DNA of 64,000 bases from an uncultured Hyphomonadaceae bacterium (GTDB lineage: Bacteria; Pseudomonadota; Alphaproteobacteria; Caulobacterales; Hyphomonadaceae). Below the pieces are notes generated by a model. It had not been told where the DNA came from, did no database searches, and was given only the letters and a program-made list of their open reading frames with translations. Position 1 is the stretch's first letter; each line of letters starts with the position of its first letter. The position numbers and the translations under genes are program-made. Shown in pieces: positions 26,900-41,103 of this stretch. The DNA is taken from positions 124,001 through 188,000 of the forward strand of contig CAJXOF010000009.1 in NCBI GenBank assembly GCA_913057945.1, given 5' to 3'.

Positions 26900-28114
26900 A
26901 TGACACGACCCACCCTGTTTACCGATTGCACTGTTGCCACTCTGGAATCCGGTCGGCCGAATTACGGGCTGATCGAAGATGCCGCAATTCTCCAGCGCGA
27001 CGGCCTGGTCGAATGGGTCGGCCCCTCTGGCGCAGTCCCAGGCAAACGGGGCGGGATGGCTGAGCAATCATTGCAGGGCCGACTCGTGACGCCTGCCCTC
27101 ATTGATTGTCACACGCATCTGGTCTTTGGCGGCAATCGCGCGAAGGAATTCGAACAGCGTCTTCAGGGGGTGAGCTACGAAGAGATTGCCAGGAGCGGTG
27201 GCGGCATAAATTCCACTGTCGAATCGACCCGCGCTGCCAGCTTCGAGGAACTGGTGTCCGCATCACTGCGTCGCCTTGATGACCTGATCAGCGATGGCGT
27301 TGCCGTGGTGGAAGTGAAGTCCGGATACGGGCTCACCATAGATGATGAGATTCGCATGCTCCAAGTGGCCAGAAAACTCGCAGAATTGCGGCCCGTGAAA
27401 ATCGTCACGACCTGGCTGGCAGCCCATGCCCTACCCCCCGCCTTTAGCGACCGGGCTGATCTCTATATCGACCAGATTGTCATTCCGGGACTGGTCCGCG
27501 CGGCAAGGGAGGGTCTGGTCGATGCGGTAGATGGATTCTGTGAAACGATCGCATTTTCCCCGGCTCAGATCGAGCGAGTCTTTCAAACTGCAGCTTCACT
27601 CGGCCTGCCCGTCAAGCTGCATGCCGAACAGATTTCAGATCTCAAGGGCGCCTTGCTGGCGGCTCGGTATTCGGCCCTTTCAGCTGACCATCTCGAATTC
27701 CTGTCCGAGACGGACGTTCCGGAATTTGCCCGCGCTGGAACCGTGGCTGTCCTGCTGCCCGGCGCTTTCTATACGCTCAGGGAGACGAAGCTTCCGCCCA
27801 TCGCCGCACTTCGCGAACACGGGGTCGACATAGCTATCGCGACCGACTGCAATCCAGGCAGCTCCCCCCTGTCCTCGCTTCTTGCCGCGATGAACATGGC
27901 ATGCATCCAATTCTCCCTGACTCCTGAAGAGGCCTTGGCAGGCACGACCCGGAACGCCGCAAAGGCGCTTGGACTGGCAGGGATGTATGGTGAAATCACG
28001 CAAGGGGCGAAGACGGAATTGGCCGTCTGGGATGTCGCGCATCCGGCCGAGCTTTCCTACTGGATGGGCCGAAGCCCGCTCCACATGCGTCTCTCGAACA
28101 GGAATTACATGTGA
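26900..28114 (+). CDS. hutI: Imidazolonepropionase HutI
   Basis: The enzyme opens imidazolone-5-propionate to formiminoglutamate, the third step of histidine breakdown. The 404-residue protein has the HutI signatures [62 protein letters not shown] and [11 protein letters not shown], which supply the metal ligands. It is the first gene of hutIHGU. Its stop and the hutH ATG share one base (TGATG). Confidence 0.96.
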   Translation: MTRPTLFTDCTVATLESGRPNYGLIEDAAILQRDGLVEWVGPSGAVPGKRGGMAEQSLQGRLVTPALIDCHTHLVFGGNRAKEFEQRLQGVSYEEIARSGGGINSTVESTRAASFEELVSASLRRLDDLISDGVAVVEVKSGYGLTIDDEIRMLQVARKLAELRPVKIVTTWLAAHALPPAFSDRADLYIDQIVIPGLVRAAREGLVDAVDGFCETIAFSPAQIERVFQTAASLGLPVKLHAEQISDLKGALLAARYSALSADHLEFLSETDVPEFARAGTVAVLLPGAFYTLRETKLPPIAALREHGVDIAIATDCNPGSSPLSSLLAAMNMACIQFSLTPEEALAGTTRNAAKALGLAGMYGEITQGAKTELAVWDVAHPAELSYWMGRSPLHMRLSNRNYM

Positions 28115-29649
28115 TGGTTCAACTTGAGCCCGGCAAGGTATCACTCGATGATCTGGAGTCCCTCTACAGGCACCCCACCAATTTCGAAATTCACCCCGAC
28201 GCCTATCCCCGGATTACGGACTCTGTTGGGACGCTCACACGACGGATCGGGGATGGCGAGACGATTTACGGCGTGAATACAGGATTTGGCAAGCTGGCTT
28301 CCGTCGGGATTAATGGGGACAGTTTGGCGCTTTTGCAGAAGAATCTCGTCCGCTCACATGCGGCCGGTATCGGCCAGCCTCTGCCGCCGGATATTGTCCG
28401 TCTGATGATGGCGCTGAAATGTATTTCGCTTGCCCGGGGCGCCTCCGGTGTTCGCGTCGAACTGGTCGACCGGATCCAGCAAGTCTCCAGGGCGGGCATC
28501 ATACCTGTCATTCCGGCGCAGGGATCTGTCGGGGCGTCGGGCGATCTGGCGCCTCTGGCCCATCTGGCCGCTGCGCTGATCGGGGAAGGCGAGGTCTTCT
28601 ACCGGGGTGACAGGATAGCGTCCGGCCGGGCATTGCAAATGGCTGGCATCCAGCCGTTCGAGCTTCAGGCCAAGGAAGGTCTTGCGCTTCTCAACGGCAC
28701 CCAGGCGTCCACGGCGCTCGCGCTCGCGGGCCTGTTTGGCGCATGGCGACTGGCCCTCTGCTCTCTGACCACCGCCGCGCTTTCAATAGATGCCGCCATG
28801 GGCTCCAGCGCCCCCTTTCACGATGAGATCCATCAGCTTCGGGGCCATCGCGGCCAGATCGACAGTGCCCGGCGGCTGCGTGAACTTCTGGCCGGCTCTG
28901 AAATTCGCGAAAGCCATCTGACCGGAGATGAGCGCGTTCAGGATCCCTATTGTCTGAGATGCGCGCCCCAAGTCATCGGCGCCTGCCTGGACCAGCTGCG
29001 CCATGTCGCAACCACCCTACAGATTGAAGCGAATGCTGCGACGGACAATCCGCTCGTCTTGTCGAATGGCGACATCGTCTCCGGTGGCAATTTCCACGCC
29101 GAGCCGGTAGCACTCGCCGCTGATCAGACGGCCATCGCCATCGCGGAAATCGGAAGCATCGCCCAGCGCCGGATCGCAATGCTTGTGGATCCCGGACTCA
29201 GCTTTGGGCTTCCCGCATTCCTTGCACTCGATCCCGGCCTCAAATCAGGCTTGATGATCGCCGAGGTCACATCGGCCGCCCTGATGAGCGAAAACAAGGC
29301 GCTGTCAAATCCCCGATCCGTCGATTCCACACCGACCTCCGCCAATCAGGAAGATCATGTGTCCATGGCCTGCCACGCCGCGCGCAGACTGCTTGAAATG
29401 AATGAAAATCTGGCGGGGATACTCGGCATCGAAGCCCTTTGCGGCGCACAAGGCGTTGAGTTTCGCGCCCCACTTGCGACCAGCCCCAGCCTCCAGCACG
29501 CGATCCGAACAATCCGCCAGCAAGTTGCGCCCTTCGATGATGGCCGGATGATTAGCCCCGATATCGAGGCGATGAAGACGCTTGTCCTGTCCAGCGATGA
29601 TCTCTGCGACATCCAGCAGGGCATCACAGCCATTGAGATCACGCCATGA
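28114..29649 (+). CDS. hutH: Histidine ammonia-lyase HutH
   Basis: The enzyme deaminates L-histidine to urocanate. The 511-residue protein has the Ala-Ser-Gly triad of the autocatalytic MIO cofactor in [15 protein letters not shown], near residue 140, plus [11 protein letters not shown] at the N-terminus and [19 protein letters not shown] in the C-terminal half. I chose ATG 28114 with AGGA nine bases upstream; a GTG at 28111 is the alternative. It is coupled to hutI upstream and hutG downstream by 1- and 4-base overlaps. Confidence 0.96.
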   Translation: MVQLEPGKVSLDDLESLYRHPTNFEIHPDAYPRITDSVGTLTRRIGDGETIYGVNTGFGKLASVGINGDSLALLQKNLVRSHAAGIGQPLPPDIVRLMMALKCISLARGASGVRVELVDRIQQVSRAGIIPVIPAQGSVGASGDLAPLAHLAAALIGEGEVFYRGDRIASGRALQMAGIQPFELQAKEGLALLNGTQASTALALAGLFGAWRLALCSLTTAALSIDAAMGSSAPFHDEIHQLRGHRGQIDSARRLRELLAGSEIRESHLTGDERVQDPYCLRCAPQVIGACLDQLRHVATTLQIEANAATDNPLVLSNGDIVSGGNFHAEPVALAADQTAIAIAEIGSIAQRRIAMLVDPGLSFGLPAFLALDPGLKSGLMIAEVTSAALMSENKALSNPRSVDSTPTSANQEDHVSMACHAARRLLEMNENLAGILGIEALCGAQGVEFRAPLATSPSLQHAIRTIRQQVAPFDDGRMISPDIEAMKTLVLSSDDLCDIQQGITAIEITP

Positions 29650-30437
29650 CGCCGGTAACAATTATTCAGGGCCAAGGGCCCGTCATTCTGGGCCAGCCGC
29701 ATTCTGGTACCTATGTTCCCGAATCGATTTTCGAGACCCTGAACGAGACCGGTCGTCAACTGCTCGATACCGACTGGCATATTCCACGATTATATGACGG
29801 CCTTCTGGCCGATGCCACAATCGTGCGTGCAAATTTCAGCCGCTATGTGATTGATGCCAATCGCCCCCCTGACGGCGCATCTCTGTATCCCGGTCAGAAC
29901 AGCACGGACCTCGTCCCCGCATATACGTTCGACGGCCAACCGATCTGGCGGTCTGCGCCCACAGATCACGAGGTCGCAGACCGGATGGACGCCTTCCATC
30001 GTCCGTATCACGCCGCGCTCAGCGCAGAGATTGACAGGATCAAGGCACTGCATGGTTACGCCGTAGTGTATGACTGCCATTCGATCCGGTCGGAAATCCC
30101 GTTCCTGTTCGACCGCCGCCTTCCGGATCTGAATGTCGGAGACAATAACGGCACAACTTGCGCACCAGCCCTGACTCGGGCCGTCGCGGACATATGTGCC
30201 AGCACCTCTCGCTACACGCATGTCGTCAATGGCCGGTTCAAAGGCGGCTGGACCACACGCCAGTATGGCAGGCCGGCAGATGGGGTGCACGCCATCCAGA
30301 TGGAGCTCGCACAGCGCTGCTACCTGACCTCTGAAATGCCTCCTTTCGACTATTCCATCACCCGGGCCGACAAGTTTCGGTCCCTGCTTCAGACAATCCT
30401 GACGGCTGTCTCCAGGACGGCCCAGTTATCCCTTTAA
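29646..30437 (+). CDS. hutG: N-formylglutamate deformylase HutG
   Basis: The enzyme hydrolyses N-formyl-L-glutamate to glutamate and formate. The 263-residue protein carries the N-formylglutamate amidohydrolase motifs [54 protein letters not shown] and [13 protein letters not shown], which include the predicted zinc ligands. It overlaps hutH by ATGA, and its TAA shares a base with the proposed hutU ATG. Confidence 0.94.
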   Translation: MTPVTIIQGQGPVILGQPHSGTYVPESIFETLNETGRQLLDTDWHIPRLYDGLLADATIVRANFSRYVIDANRPPDGASLYPGQNSTDLVPAYTFDGQPIWRSAPTDHEVADRMDAFHRPYHAALSAEIDRIKALHGYAVVYDCHSIRSEIPFLFDRRLPDLNVGDNNGTTCAPALTRAVADICASTSRYTHVVNGRFKGGWTTRQYGRPADGVHAIQMELAQRCYLTSEMPPFDYSITRADKFRSLLQTILTAVSRTAQLSL

Positions 30438-32122
30438 TGGAGAATACATTGGACACGACGCTGAAAAACCGACGCGACATTGCAAGCCCGACTGGGCCAG
30501 AGCTGACTTGCCGGTCCTGGACCATCGAAGCGCCCTTCCGGATGCTGCAAAACAATCTGGATCGCAATGTGGCGGAAAACCCGGATGATCTTGTCGTGTA
30601 CGGAGGTATCGGCCGCGCAGCCCGAACATGGAAGGATTTTGACCAGATTTTGGAAACACTCAAAACGCTGCAGGAAGATGAGACCCTGCTCGTCCAGTCC
30701 GGCAAGCCGGTTGGGGTTTTCCGCACACATGGCGATGCTCCCCGGGTGCTCATCGCAAATTCAAATCTGGTTCCAAAATGGGCAACGTGGGACCATTTCA
30801 ACGAGCTCGATAAGAAGGGGCTCATGATGTATGGTCAGATGACGGCCGGCTCCTGGATCTATATTGGCACACAAGGCATCGTTCAGGGCACATATGAAAC
30901 CTTTGTAGAAGCCGGTCGCCAGCACTATGACGGCAATCTCAAGGGACGCTGGATCCTGACGGGTGGCCTTGGCGGCATGGGCGGCGCTCAGCCTCTTGCG
31001 GCGGTCATGGCCGGCGCCTGCTGCCTTGCCGTCGAATGCGATCCCGAGCGAATTGATTTTCGGCTGCGCACAAAATACCTAGACGAGAAAACCGACAGCC
31101 TCGATGAAGCGCTCGCCCTCATCGACATGTGGACAAAATCCGGAGACGCCAAGTCGGTTGGCCTGTGCGGCAATGCCGCTGACATTTTCCCTGAACTCGT
31201 GCGGCGAGGCATCCGCCCCGACCTCGTCACGGACCAGACATCCGCCCATGATCCCGTCAATGGCTATCTGCCGTCCGGCTGGACCATGTCGGAATGGAAA
31301 GAGAAACAGGCCTCTGACCCGAAAGCCGTTGAGCAGGCGGCATGTGCATCAATGCGCGTACAGGTCCAGGCCATGCTGGATTTCTGGCGCCGTGATATTC
31401 CCACCCTCGATTATGGTAACAATATCCGTCAGGTTGCGTTCGATGCCGGGCTGGAAAACGCATTCGATTTTCCGGGATTTGTTCCAGCTTATATCCGCCC
31501 GCTTTTCTGCCGGGGCGTGGGTCCCTTCCGGTGGGTCGCCCTGTCCGGCGATCCTGAGGATATCTACAAGACAGACCAGAAGGTCAAAGAACTGCTGCCT
31601 GATGACGCGCACCTCCACCAATGGCTGGATATGGCACGCGAGCGGATCGCCTTTCAGGGCTTGCCCGCACGGATTTGCTGGGTTGGTCTCGGCGACCGTG
31701 ATCGTCTCGGCCTGGCCTTCAATGAGATGGTTGCCACGGGCGAATTGAAGGCCCCGGTCGTGATTGGCCGCGATCACCTCGACAGCGGGTCTGTCGCAAG
31801 CCCGAACCGTGAAACCGAGGCAATGAAGGATGGATCGAGCGCGGTCTCGGACTGGCCCCTCCTCAATGCTCTGCTCAACACGGCATCCGGCGCAACCTGG
31901 GTCAGCCTGCATCATGGGGGAGGCGTTGGCATGGGATACTCCCAACATGCTGGCATGGTGATTGTGGCGGACGGAACTGCAGACGCAGCCCGCCGCATAG
32001 AGCGCGTCCTCTGGAACGACCCCGCCTCGGGGGTCATGCGCCATGCCGACGCTGGATATGAAGACGCCGTCGACTGTGCCCGCGAGAAGAATCTGAACCT
32101 TCCGGGGATCACTTCAAGCTGA
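30437..32122 (+). CDS. hutU: Urocanate hydratase HutU
   Basis: The enzyme hydrates urocanate to imidazolonepropionate with tightly bound NAD. The 561-residue protein has the signatures [33 protein letters not shown], the NAD-binding [34 protein letters not shown] and [19 protein letters not shown]. The ATG at 30437 overlaps the hutG stop but has no ribosome site of its own. A TTG at 30449 has GGAG seven bases upstream and would give an N-terminus ([11 protein letters not shown]) that fits relatives well, so it may be the true start. It is the last gene of the hut operon. Confidence 0.95.
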   Translation: MENTLDTTLKNRRDIASPTGPELTCRSWTIEAPFRMLQNNLDRNVAENPDDLVVYGGIGRAARTWKDFDQILETLKTLQEDETLLVQSGKPVGVFRTHGDAPRVLIANSNLVPKWATWDHFNELDKKGLMMYGQMTAGSWIYIGTQGIVQGTYETFVEAGRQHYDGNLKGRWILTGGLGGMGGAQPLAAVMAGACCLAVECDPERIDFRLRTKYLDEKTDSLDEALALIDMWTKSGDAKSVGLCGNAADIFPELVRRGIRPDLVTDQTSAHDPVNGYLPSGWTMSEWKEKQASDPKAVEQAACASMRVQVQAMLDFWRRDIPTLDYGNNIRQVAFDAGLENAFDFPGFVPAYIRPLFCRGVGPFRWVALSGDPEDIYKTDQKVKELLPDDAHLHQWLDMARERIAFQGLPARICWVGLGDRDRLGLAFNEMVATGELKAPVVIGRDHLDSGSVASPNRETEAMKDGSSAVSDWPLLNALLNTASGATWVSLHHGGGVGMGYSQHAGMVIVADGTADAARRIERVLWNDPASGVMRHADAGYEDAVDCAREKNLNLPGITSS

Positions 32123-32236
32123 GACGATACCCACCCCGAGCGACGAGATAATTATTAGTGGACGGGTTCTCTAATACTCGCCCTCTGGCATCTCGTGTCG
32201 CCACCAACCGCAAATCCCTGACTATCAAGGCAGCCT

Positions 32237-32953
32237 ATGAGCAGGAAAATTTCATTCAGAGTGCGCCAGTGGCACAAATGGTTGTCTCTGATAATCGGGG
32301 CACAGGTCATGTTGTGGCTCGCGACCGGCGTATACATGGTGGTGATGAATCTTGACTTCATTCACGGCGACCATCTCGTTCAGAATATGACCGAGACCCT
32401 TGCTGCAGAATATGAGCCGAACGTCACTTTCCCAGACATGCTCGATGACTATCCGGACGCGAGCGAAATTGTCCTCACGAGTTGGGTTGGGCAATCCGTC
32501 TACCGAGTACAATCTCCTAGCGGATCACATCTCGTGAGTGCGGAAACCGGCCGGCAAATCTCCCCGCTCACGCAAGACGATGCGATCACTGTTGCACGAT
32601 ATCACTATGCGCGGACAGCCGACGTCACTGCGGCCACGCTGTTGGTGGACAAGGAACAGGCGCCCACTGAGATCCAGTCCCGGCCGCTTCCTTTGTGGCG
32701 CATCGATTTCGATGATGCCGGATCAACCGCCTTCTATGTCTCGCCGGACGACGGGTCCCTGATTACCAGACGACACACGTTTTGGCGTGTCTTTGATTTC
32801 GCCTGGATGCTGCACATCATGGACTATGAAGAGCGCGCGGACGTGAACAACACCTTGCTACGGATTTCCGCAGGCCTCGGTCTGGTGCTGTCGATCCTTG
32901 GAATGTGGTTGCTCTTTTTCAGCTTCAGGCGCCGCCGGAGGAACGTGGCATGA
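32237..32953 (+). CDS. PepSY-type membrane protein
   Basis: The 238-residue product has two membrane segments, one near residues 10-35 (WHKWLSLIIGAQVMLWLATG) and one at the C-terminus (LGLVLSILGMWLLFFSF, followed by FRRRRR). Between them is a periplasmic PepSY-like part (PLWRIDFDDAGSTAFYVSPD, GSLITRRHTFWRVFDFAWML). It closely parallels the N-terminal half of the next protein, so the two are probably paralogues. The stop overlaps the next start by ATGA. PepSY membrane proteins often serve in metal or siderophore reduction; the role here is inferred. Confidence 0.82.
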   Translation: MSRKISFRVRQWHKWLSLIIGAQVMLWLATGVYMVVMNLDFIHGDHLVQNMTETLAAEYEPNVTFPDMLDDYPDASEIVLTSWVGQSVYRVQSPSGSHLVSAETGRQISPLTQDDAITVARYHYARTADVTAATLLVDKEQAPTEIQSRPLPLWRIDFDDAGSTAFYVSPDDGSLITRRHTFWRVFDFAWMLHIMDYEERADVNNTLLRISAGLGLVLSILGMWLLFFSFRRRRRNVA

Positions 32954-34794
32954 TGACGATCATTCGACAGGGTCACAAATGGATCGCGCTGATCCTGGGC
33001 ATCCAGGTGGCTCTCTGGATGCTCAGCGGCCTCGGCATGGCCATTCTGCCTCATAGCAAGGTCGCTGGCGACCATCGTATGGCCGAACCCGCAGCCCCTA
33101 CCCCGCTGACCGAGCTTGCTGGGGGCAAGATCGGCCAGCCCGCAACTATCGGCCCCGGCGAGATTCGCGAGGTTCGTCTGCGCAACCTCAACGGGCGCGC
33201 GGTATTTGACACCGTCACGGCCGAACGATCAGCGCTTACCAGTGCGGTGACCGGTGAGACAATAACGGTGGACAAACCGCTGGCCGCCGAGATTGCTCTC
33301 AAGGATTATTCTGGCCCGGGCGAGATCAAGGAAATCAGGTTGCTAGCAGAATCCACGCTGGAAATTCGTAACCATGCGCCACCCGCCTGGCGGATCGACT
33401 TCTCTGACCCTGAACAGACGAGCCTCTATGTTTCGGCCTCGAATGGCGAGATCCTCGAAAGACGGAACAATTACTGGCGCACTTTCGACGTCTTCTGGAT
33501 GGTCCACATCATGGACTATGTGAGCCGATCAAGCTTCAATCATCCGCTCATCATCCTGTCTGCGCTCGTCGTTCTCTGGCTCGGCTTCAGCGGGATCGCC
33601 CTATGGTGGGACAGCTTCAGACGAAATGACTTCAATGTCGTTGGCAAATGGCGCAGCCGGAAGCAGACTTTCGCCTTGTCGCTCGCCGACAGTGAGGGCG
33701 GTGCCATCAGGACCGTTGAGGCCCGCCCAATGCAGTCATTATTTGCCGCAATGGGCGATCAGGGCTACCCGCTGCCGTCCACCTGCGGCGGCGGAGGCAC
33801 TTGTGGCCTTTGCCGAGTTCGAATTGGCACCGAGCTGCCTATCCTGCCCGCTGACCGTCGGCAAATACCGGACAGTGAGCTGGAAAGCGGATACCGGCTG
33901 GCTTGCCAGCATCAGGTTACATCGCCCCTTTCCGTAACGCTTCCACACGGCCTGATGGATGCGAAGGAGATCAAGGGGAAAGTTGTTTCGTCTAGCTTCA
34001 TCACGCCGGACATGTACGAGCTGCGCCTATCGCTTCCAGAGCCGCTCGAGTTCAGGGCTGGAAGTTATGTTCAGGTCGAGATTCCCCCTTTCATGTCCAG
34101 TCTCGATGCGTTGGACCTGACCGATTTCATAAAGACGCAGTGGGAAAACTCTGGCGCCGCCAGGACTTTTGGTTCGAACGTCCTCATCTATCGGACATAT
34201 TCTCTCGCCAATGCCCCGGAGGAGTTTGGAAATGAGGTTGTGTTGAGTATCCGACTGGCGTTTCCCAAAAGCAGTGCGCCGGGCGTATCTGTCGGTGTCG
34301 GGTCTGCATACTTGCTTACGCTGAAGAAGGGCGACACAGTGCAGCTGCGCGGGCCATTTGGGGACTTTCATATAGATGAGGATGCCGAAGAAATCGTCTT
34401 CATTGGCGGCGGCGCAGGTATCGCGCCGATCCGATCCATGATCCTCGACCAGCTGAAGGTAAAGCGCACATCCTCGCGGATTTCGTTCTGGTATGGGGCC
34501 AGAACTCAGGAGCACATAGCCTATAAGGAAGATTTGGAAGCGCTTGCGACAGCGCATCCAAATTTCTCCTGGCATGTGGCCCTGTCAGATGTACCGGAAA
34601 CGGATAACTGGCCTGGTGCGCGCGGCCAGATTCATGAATTCGTTCGTGACCAGTATATCATCTCACATCCGGATCTCGCCACTTGCAGTTTTTATATATG
34701 CGGCCCTCCACAAATGCTGGAGGCGGTCCTCTCTTTGCTAAAATCCCTGAACGTACCAAACAGTCGAATTGCGTTTGATGATTTCGGAAATTGA
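32950..34794 (+). CDS. PepSY membrane domain fused to NqrF-like 2Fe-2S/FAD/NAD reductase
   Basis: ATG 32950 has GGAGGA eight bases upstream and overlaps the previous stop. The 614-residue protein starts with a PepSY membrane module of two transmembrane segments (WIALILGIQVALWMLSGLGM; LIILSALVVLWLGFSGIALW). A 2Fe-2S domain follows with C279, C285, C288 and C319 (CGGGGTCGLC, then LACQHQV). A flavin domain (RTYSLANAPEE) and an NAD domain (FIGGGAGIAPIRSMI, YICGPPQML) complete it, and the chain ends FDDFGN as NqrF does. It should carry NAD(P)H electrons from the cytoplasm to the membrane or periplasm. The partner may be a metal complex or a flavoprotein. The position after hutU suggests co-expression or shared physiology. 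Confidence 0.87.
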   Translation: MMTIIRQGHKWIALILGIQVALWMLSGLGMAILPHSKVAGDHRMAEPAAPTPLTELAGGKIGQPATIGPGEIREVRLRNLNGRAVFDTVTAERSALTSAVTGETITVDKPLAAEIALKDYSGPGEIKEIRLLAESTLEIRNHAPPAWRIDFSDPEQTSLYVSASNGEILERRNNYWRTFDVFWMVHIMDYVSRSSFNHPLIILSALVVLWLGFSGIALWWDSFRRNDFNVVGKWRSRKQTFALSLADSEGGAIRTVEARPMQSLFAAMGDQGYPLPSTCGGGGTCGLCRVRIGTELPILPADRRQIPDSELESGYRLACQHQVTSPLSVTLPHGLMDAKEIKGKVVSSSFITPDMYELRLSLPEPLEFRAGSYVQVEIPPFMSSLDALDLTDFIKTQWENSGAARTFGSNVLIYRTYSLANAPEEFGNEVVLSIRLAFPKSSAPGVSVGVGSAYLLTLKKGDTVQLRGPFGDFHIDEDAEEIVFIGGGAGIAPIRSMILDQLKVKRTSSRISFWYGARTQEHIAYKEDLEALATAHPNFSWHVALSDVPETDNWPGARGQIHEFVRDQYIISHPDLATCSFYICGPPQMLEAVLSLLKSLNVPNSRIAFDDFGN

Positions 34795-35314
34795 CCCGAC
34801 GAGCACTATCTAAAGATAGGGGCAAGCAGGAACGTCGCGCTTGTTAGCCAGATAGGTCCGCTTGGACACGGAAGCCTGGCTTTTCACGAGTGATGTCGGA
34901 ACCAAGCCGCAAGTCTCCTGTATCGCGCTTTCTGGGATACGCTCCATGGTGAGAATGTCCCAAGGGAAACGCAGCCTCCTACGAGAATGGATAGTAACAA
35001 GAAGCAGGCAACTTCGAGCTTAGCTTTCCTTTCAGGTCGGCTTTGGCCAATGAGTATGAATATCGTCGATCACGAAAGAGCAGGTCCGAGAACGCCCCAC
35101 GAGCGGCGCGATCCCAATATAGGCCACCATCTTGATCGCTAGCGCGGCGCCAAGCACCTGACCGGCATCCTTTCCTGCAAGCTCGAAAGCGAGCAAGCCG
35201 GGCGCGACCGTGAGCAGCCCGGTGCCAACAAGAGCAACCAGCTGCGCAAGGAAAAGATGCCGCTAAGTTCGGTGAGACCATATGCTCAGCATGGACGCAG
35301 TCGGACTGTGCCTC
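34795..35314. other. Spacer with MFS remnant
   Basis: No intact gene is present. The right half holds the decayed MFS fragment listed separately. The left half, directly after the reductase gene, shows nothing I can identify apart from a short CTATCT/AGATAG repeat near 34806-34817 that might form a small hairpin. Confidence 0.45.
35065..35275 (-). pseudogene. Remnant of an MFS transporter N-terminus
   Basis: The minus strand encodes RHLFLAQLVALVGTGLLTVA, PGLLAFELAGKDAGQVLG and AALAIKMVAYIGIAPLVG in one frame, and then loses similarity and meets a stop. These segments match the first two helices of MFS exporters often found beside RND metal efflux genes. No start codon with a ribosome site and no further helices are present, so the gene is a truncated relic. 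It lies directly downstream of czcA. Confidence 0.7.
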
Positions 35315-38503
<3,189 letters not shown>

Positions 38504-39760
38504 CTAGTGGTCGTGGCTGGCGCCGGACTTTTCGATGTCGGCTTTAATTAGAAACGAGTTCTCGCTGACATATTCGGTGCCGGGGTCGAGCCCCCCTAGC
38601 ACCTCGATGTATTCGCCGTCGCTTTCGCCAAGATCGAGCATACGAACCTCGTAGGTCTCACCCACTTTTGCGTAGACCACGGTGAAGTCACGAAAGCTCT
38701 GCAGCCCGGATTCTCTCACGGCGAGCGGCGCGTCAGCCTCTCCCGTTACAACCGTCGCCATCACCCGCATACCAGGTGTCATCGCCGCCTCAACCGGGAC
38801 GGGCGCAACGGCGATACGGGTTTGCGTATTTTCCCCCGGCATCGGCAGAAACCGAGTGATTTTCGATGCATATTCGAGGTCTGACCCGGCAACACCCATG
38901 CGGACGTGCTGACCTATTTTCACCTTGCCGGCATCCTTCGGGAAGACATGCAGACGTGCCTCTAGCTGGCTGAGGTCAGCGATCGTGAAGAGAGATTGAT
39001 CGCCCGCGACGTCGCCAGCATTGGTGTTGCGTTCGAGGATTGTCCCGGATACTGGCGCGGTTACCGAGTAACTCTGAAGACTGGAAGAGCTTTCGACGCG
39101 CGCCAGCGTCTGACCCTTGCGAACCATGTCATTTACGCCAACGCTGACCGACTGGACAGGACCGGGGTAGCGGGCTCGAACCTCCGCAGTGGCAGATGGC
39201 GAGAGAGCCGTCACTCCCGATAGTGGAATTATGTCTCTAATCACGGCAGCACCGGCAATTTCAGTCTCGACTCCCATGGACGCAGCTGTGTCGTCTGCAA
39301 TAGTGGTGCGGCCCTCAAAGGACTCATAGCTCCAAGAGTATGACGCGCCCTGATATTGCGCATCGACAAAGACCTCAAATGAATGCGGTTCGGTAACGAC
39401 ACCATCGCCTTTCAGATAATCCTGAACCGGAGAGAACCCGAAAACATCCTCCTCGTCTCCAAGACGATCCAGCCGAACTGTGAGCGCGACGCGGGACGGG
39501 TCCAGGGGTTCACTGTCATGGTACGGATAGATACGATACTCCGGCGGGACCCCGGACTCGAAGATGGTCATCTCCAGCGCGAACAAATCCTCTTCAAGGA
39601 GCCGGCCGCCATGCGGACCTTTGGCCGTTTCAGAAGATTCATCCTGGACATGCGTGCCGGCATCATTTTTCGACGTGGAATTCGAACCATCGCAGCCCGC
39701 CAGAATAAGCAGCGCTGTCAACCCGGCGACCGCCATTGGGTAAGGAATACGGGACTTCAT
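38504..39760 (-). CDS. czcB: CzcB-type periplasmic adaptor lipoprotein
   Basis: The 418-residue protein has a lipobox (LTALLILAGC) and then a short GPHGGRLLEE segment typical of CzcB N-terminal metal-binding parts. Barrel and lipoyl-like halves follow (VQSVSVGVNDMVRKGQTLAR, YSVTAPVSGTILERNTNAGD). It ends with ASHDH, a His-containing tail. It should link the RND pump CzcA to the outer-membrane channel CzcC. Its start overlaps the czcC stop by ATGA. Confidence 0.93.
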   Translation of the reverse strand: MKSRIPYPMAVAGLTALLILAGCDGSNSTSKNDAGTHVQDESSETAKGPHGGRLLEEDLFALEMTIFESGVPPEYRIYPYHDSEPLDPSRVALTVRLDRLGDEEDVFGFSPVQDYLKGDGVVTEPHSFEVFVDAQYQGASYSWSYESFEGRTTIADDTAASMGVETEIAGAAVIRDIIPLSGVTALSPSATAEVRARYPGPVQSVSVGVNDMVRKGQTLARVESSSSLQSYSVTAPVSGTILERNTNAGDVAGDQSLFTIADLSQLEARLHVFPKDAGKVKIGQHVRMGVAGSDLEYASKITRFLPMPGENTQTRIAVAPVPVEAAMTPGMRVMATVVTGEADAPLAVRESGLQSFRDFTVVYAKVGETYEVRMLDLGESDGEYIEVLGGLDPGTEYVSENSFLIKADIEKSGASHDH

Positions 39761-41034
39761 TGTTTCTTCTCCACAAGGGATTTACTGTTTTCCCGGCCGG
39801 TGACACGGGCAAGATCTGCTTCATTCAGGATAAATGTCTCGACATGACCGAGACGTTGTTCGCGCAACTCGGCCAGCGTCCGCTGAGCATCGATAATTTC
39901 GAGATAGGAAAACGCACCCCGATCATAACCGTCCTGGGCAAGTTCAAGCGCGCGGACAGCTTCCGGCAGCAATTGATTGTCTATGACCGAAATACTGGTC
40001 AGGGCATTTTGGGCCGCGCGCTGATAGCTGACAGCCTGACGCAGCAATTGCTGGCGCAAGGCGCGCTCTTTGGCGACATTCAGGCCTTGCCAGGCTCTTG
40101 TTCTTGAGGTTTTCGCGGCAGAATATGCTTGTGTCCCGAGGGGTATTGAGATGCCCGCAATCACGCCAATGTCTTCCTGGTATCCGAATTTGCGAACACC
40201 TGCGGTCCACGTCACATCGGGTACGGTTTCTGCCTTCCTCAGCTCGATTTCGGCTGAGAGGCGGCGATTCTCGGCTTGCAACTTTTCGAACTCAGGTGAG
40301 TAGACAGCATCTATACCTAAGCGTCCGGACTGCAATCTGAGATCGAGGAAGCCGGGCTCGATCGCGAAGTCATCATCCTGCCCCCAAAGGCTGGAGATTG
40401 TCAGACGACGCTCAGTCGCAAGCCGTCTGTATTCTGAAACTTCGGCTTCCGCCCGGGCGAGATCCGTTGCAGATCGGGCCTGTGCGAGAACCGGATCCCT
40501 CGCCGCCTCGACGCGGCGATCAACGATCTCCTTTAATGATCGAGAGATCGCAACACGCTTGCAGGCGAGATCCGCGCGCCGCTCAAGAAGCGCGGCTTCG
40601 ATATAAAGAATTTCGACCGCGCGAGCGATATCATATTCGATAATCTCTCGTTCTGTCTCGGCTACGGCAATCCCGGCCTGCGCCAGCGCTTCGCGGGCGT
40701 CTCTCTTGCCGCCGCGCTCCCAGACCCGAGAGAACTTTCCGGTAATTTCCAGATTGTCGACGTCTCCGGCAAAGCCAATTCCCGGAAAATTTTCGGTTTC
40801 GAGACTGATCGTATCATTTGGGCGAAGCGCCGCAATCGCCCGTTCAGTACGGGCCAGAGCCACAGTCTTATCCGCCAGGACGGGCCGCAGGTCTGCGTCA
40901 AGTGCAGCCCGCATGGCTTCAGAGGATGTTACAATTTCCAGTTCTTCGCCTGCTTCACAAGCGGATGTCTGCGCGCTAACCGGCAGAAGTGGCAACGCCA
41001 TGACCAAGGCGCAGCCCATAATTTTGAGTGCCAT
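39757..41034 (-). CDS. czcC: CzcC-type outer-membrane efflux channel
   Basis: I chose ATG 41034, which has GGAG eight bases upstream and starts a clear signal peptide (MALKIMGCALVMALPLLPVS). An upstream in-frame start at 41088 lacks one. The 425-residue product has the long helical repeats of the TolC/CzcC family (AQARSATDLARAEAEVSEYR, LELAQDGYDRGAFSYLEIID, AQRTLAELREQRL). It should form the trimeric exit duct for CzcBA. The His-rich gene lies 69 bp upstream in the same direction. Confidence 0.9.
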   Translation of the reverse strand: MALKIMGCALVMALPLLPVSAQTSACEAGEELEIVTSSEAMRAALDADLRPVLADKTVALARTERAIAALRPNDTISLETENFPGIGFAGDVDNLEITGKFSRVWERGGKRDAREALAQAGIAVAETEREIIEYDIARAVEILYIEAALLERRADLACKRVAISRSLKEIVDRRVEAARDPVLAQARSATDLARAEAEVSEYRRLATERRLTISSLWGQDDDFAIEPGFLDLRLQSGRLGIDAVYSPEFEKLQAENRRLSAEIELRKAETVPDVTWTAGVRKFGYQEDIGVIAGISIPLGTQAYSAAKTSRTRAWQGLNVAKERALRQQLLRQAVSYQRAAQNALTSISVIDNQLLPEAVRALELAQDGYDRGAFSYLEIIDAQRTLAELREQRLGHVETFILNEADLARVTGRENSKSLVEKKQ

Positions 41035-41103
41035 GAAACTTACTCCAGGCTGAACAAGCAAACATTGAACGCCTGCATGGCGTATCAATGTGCGAGATTA
41101 TGT

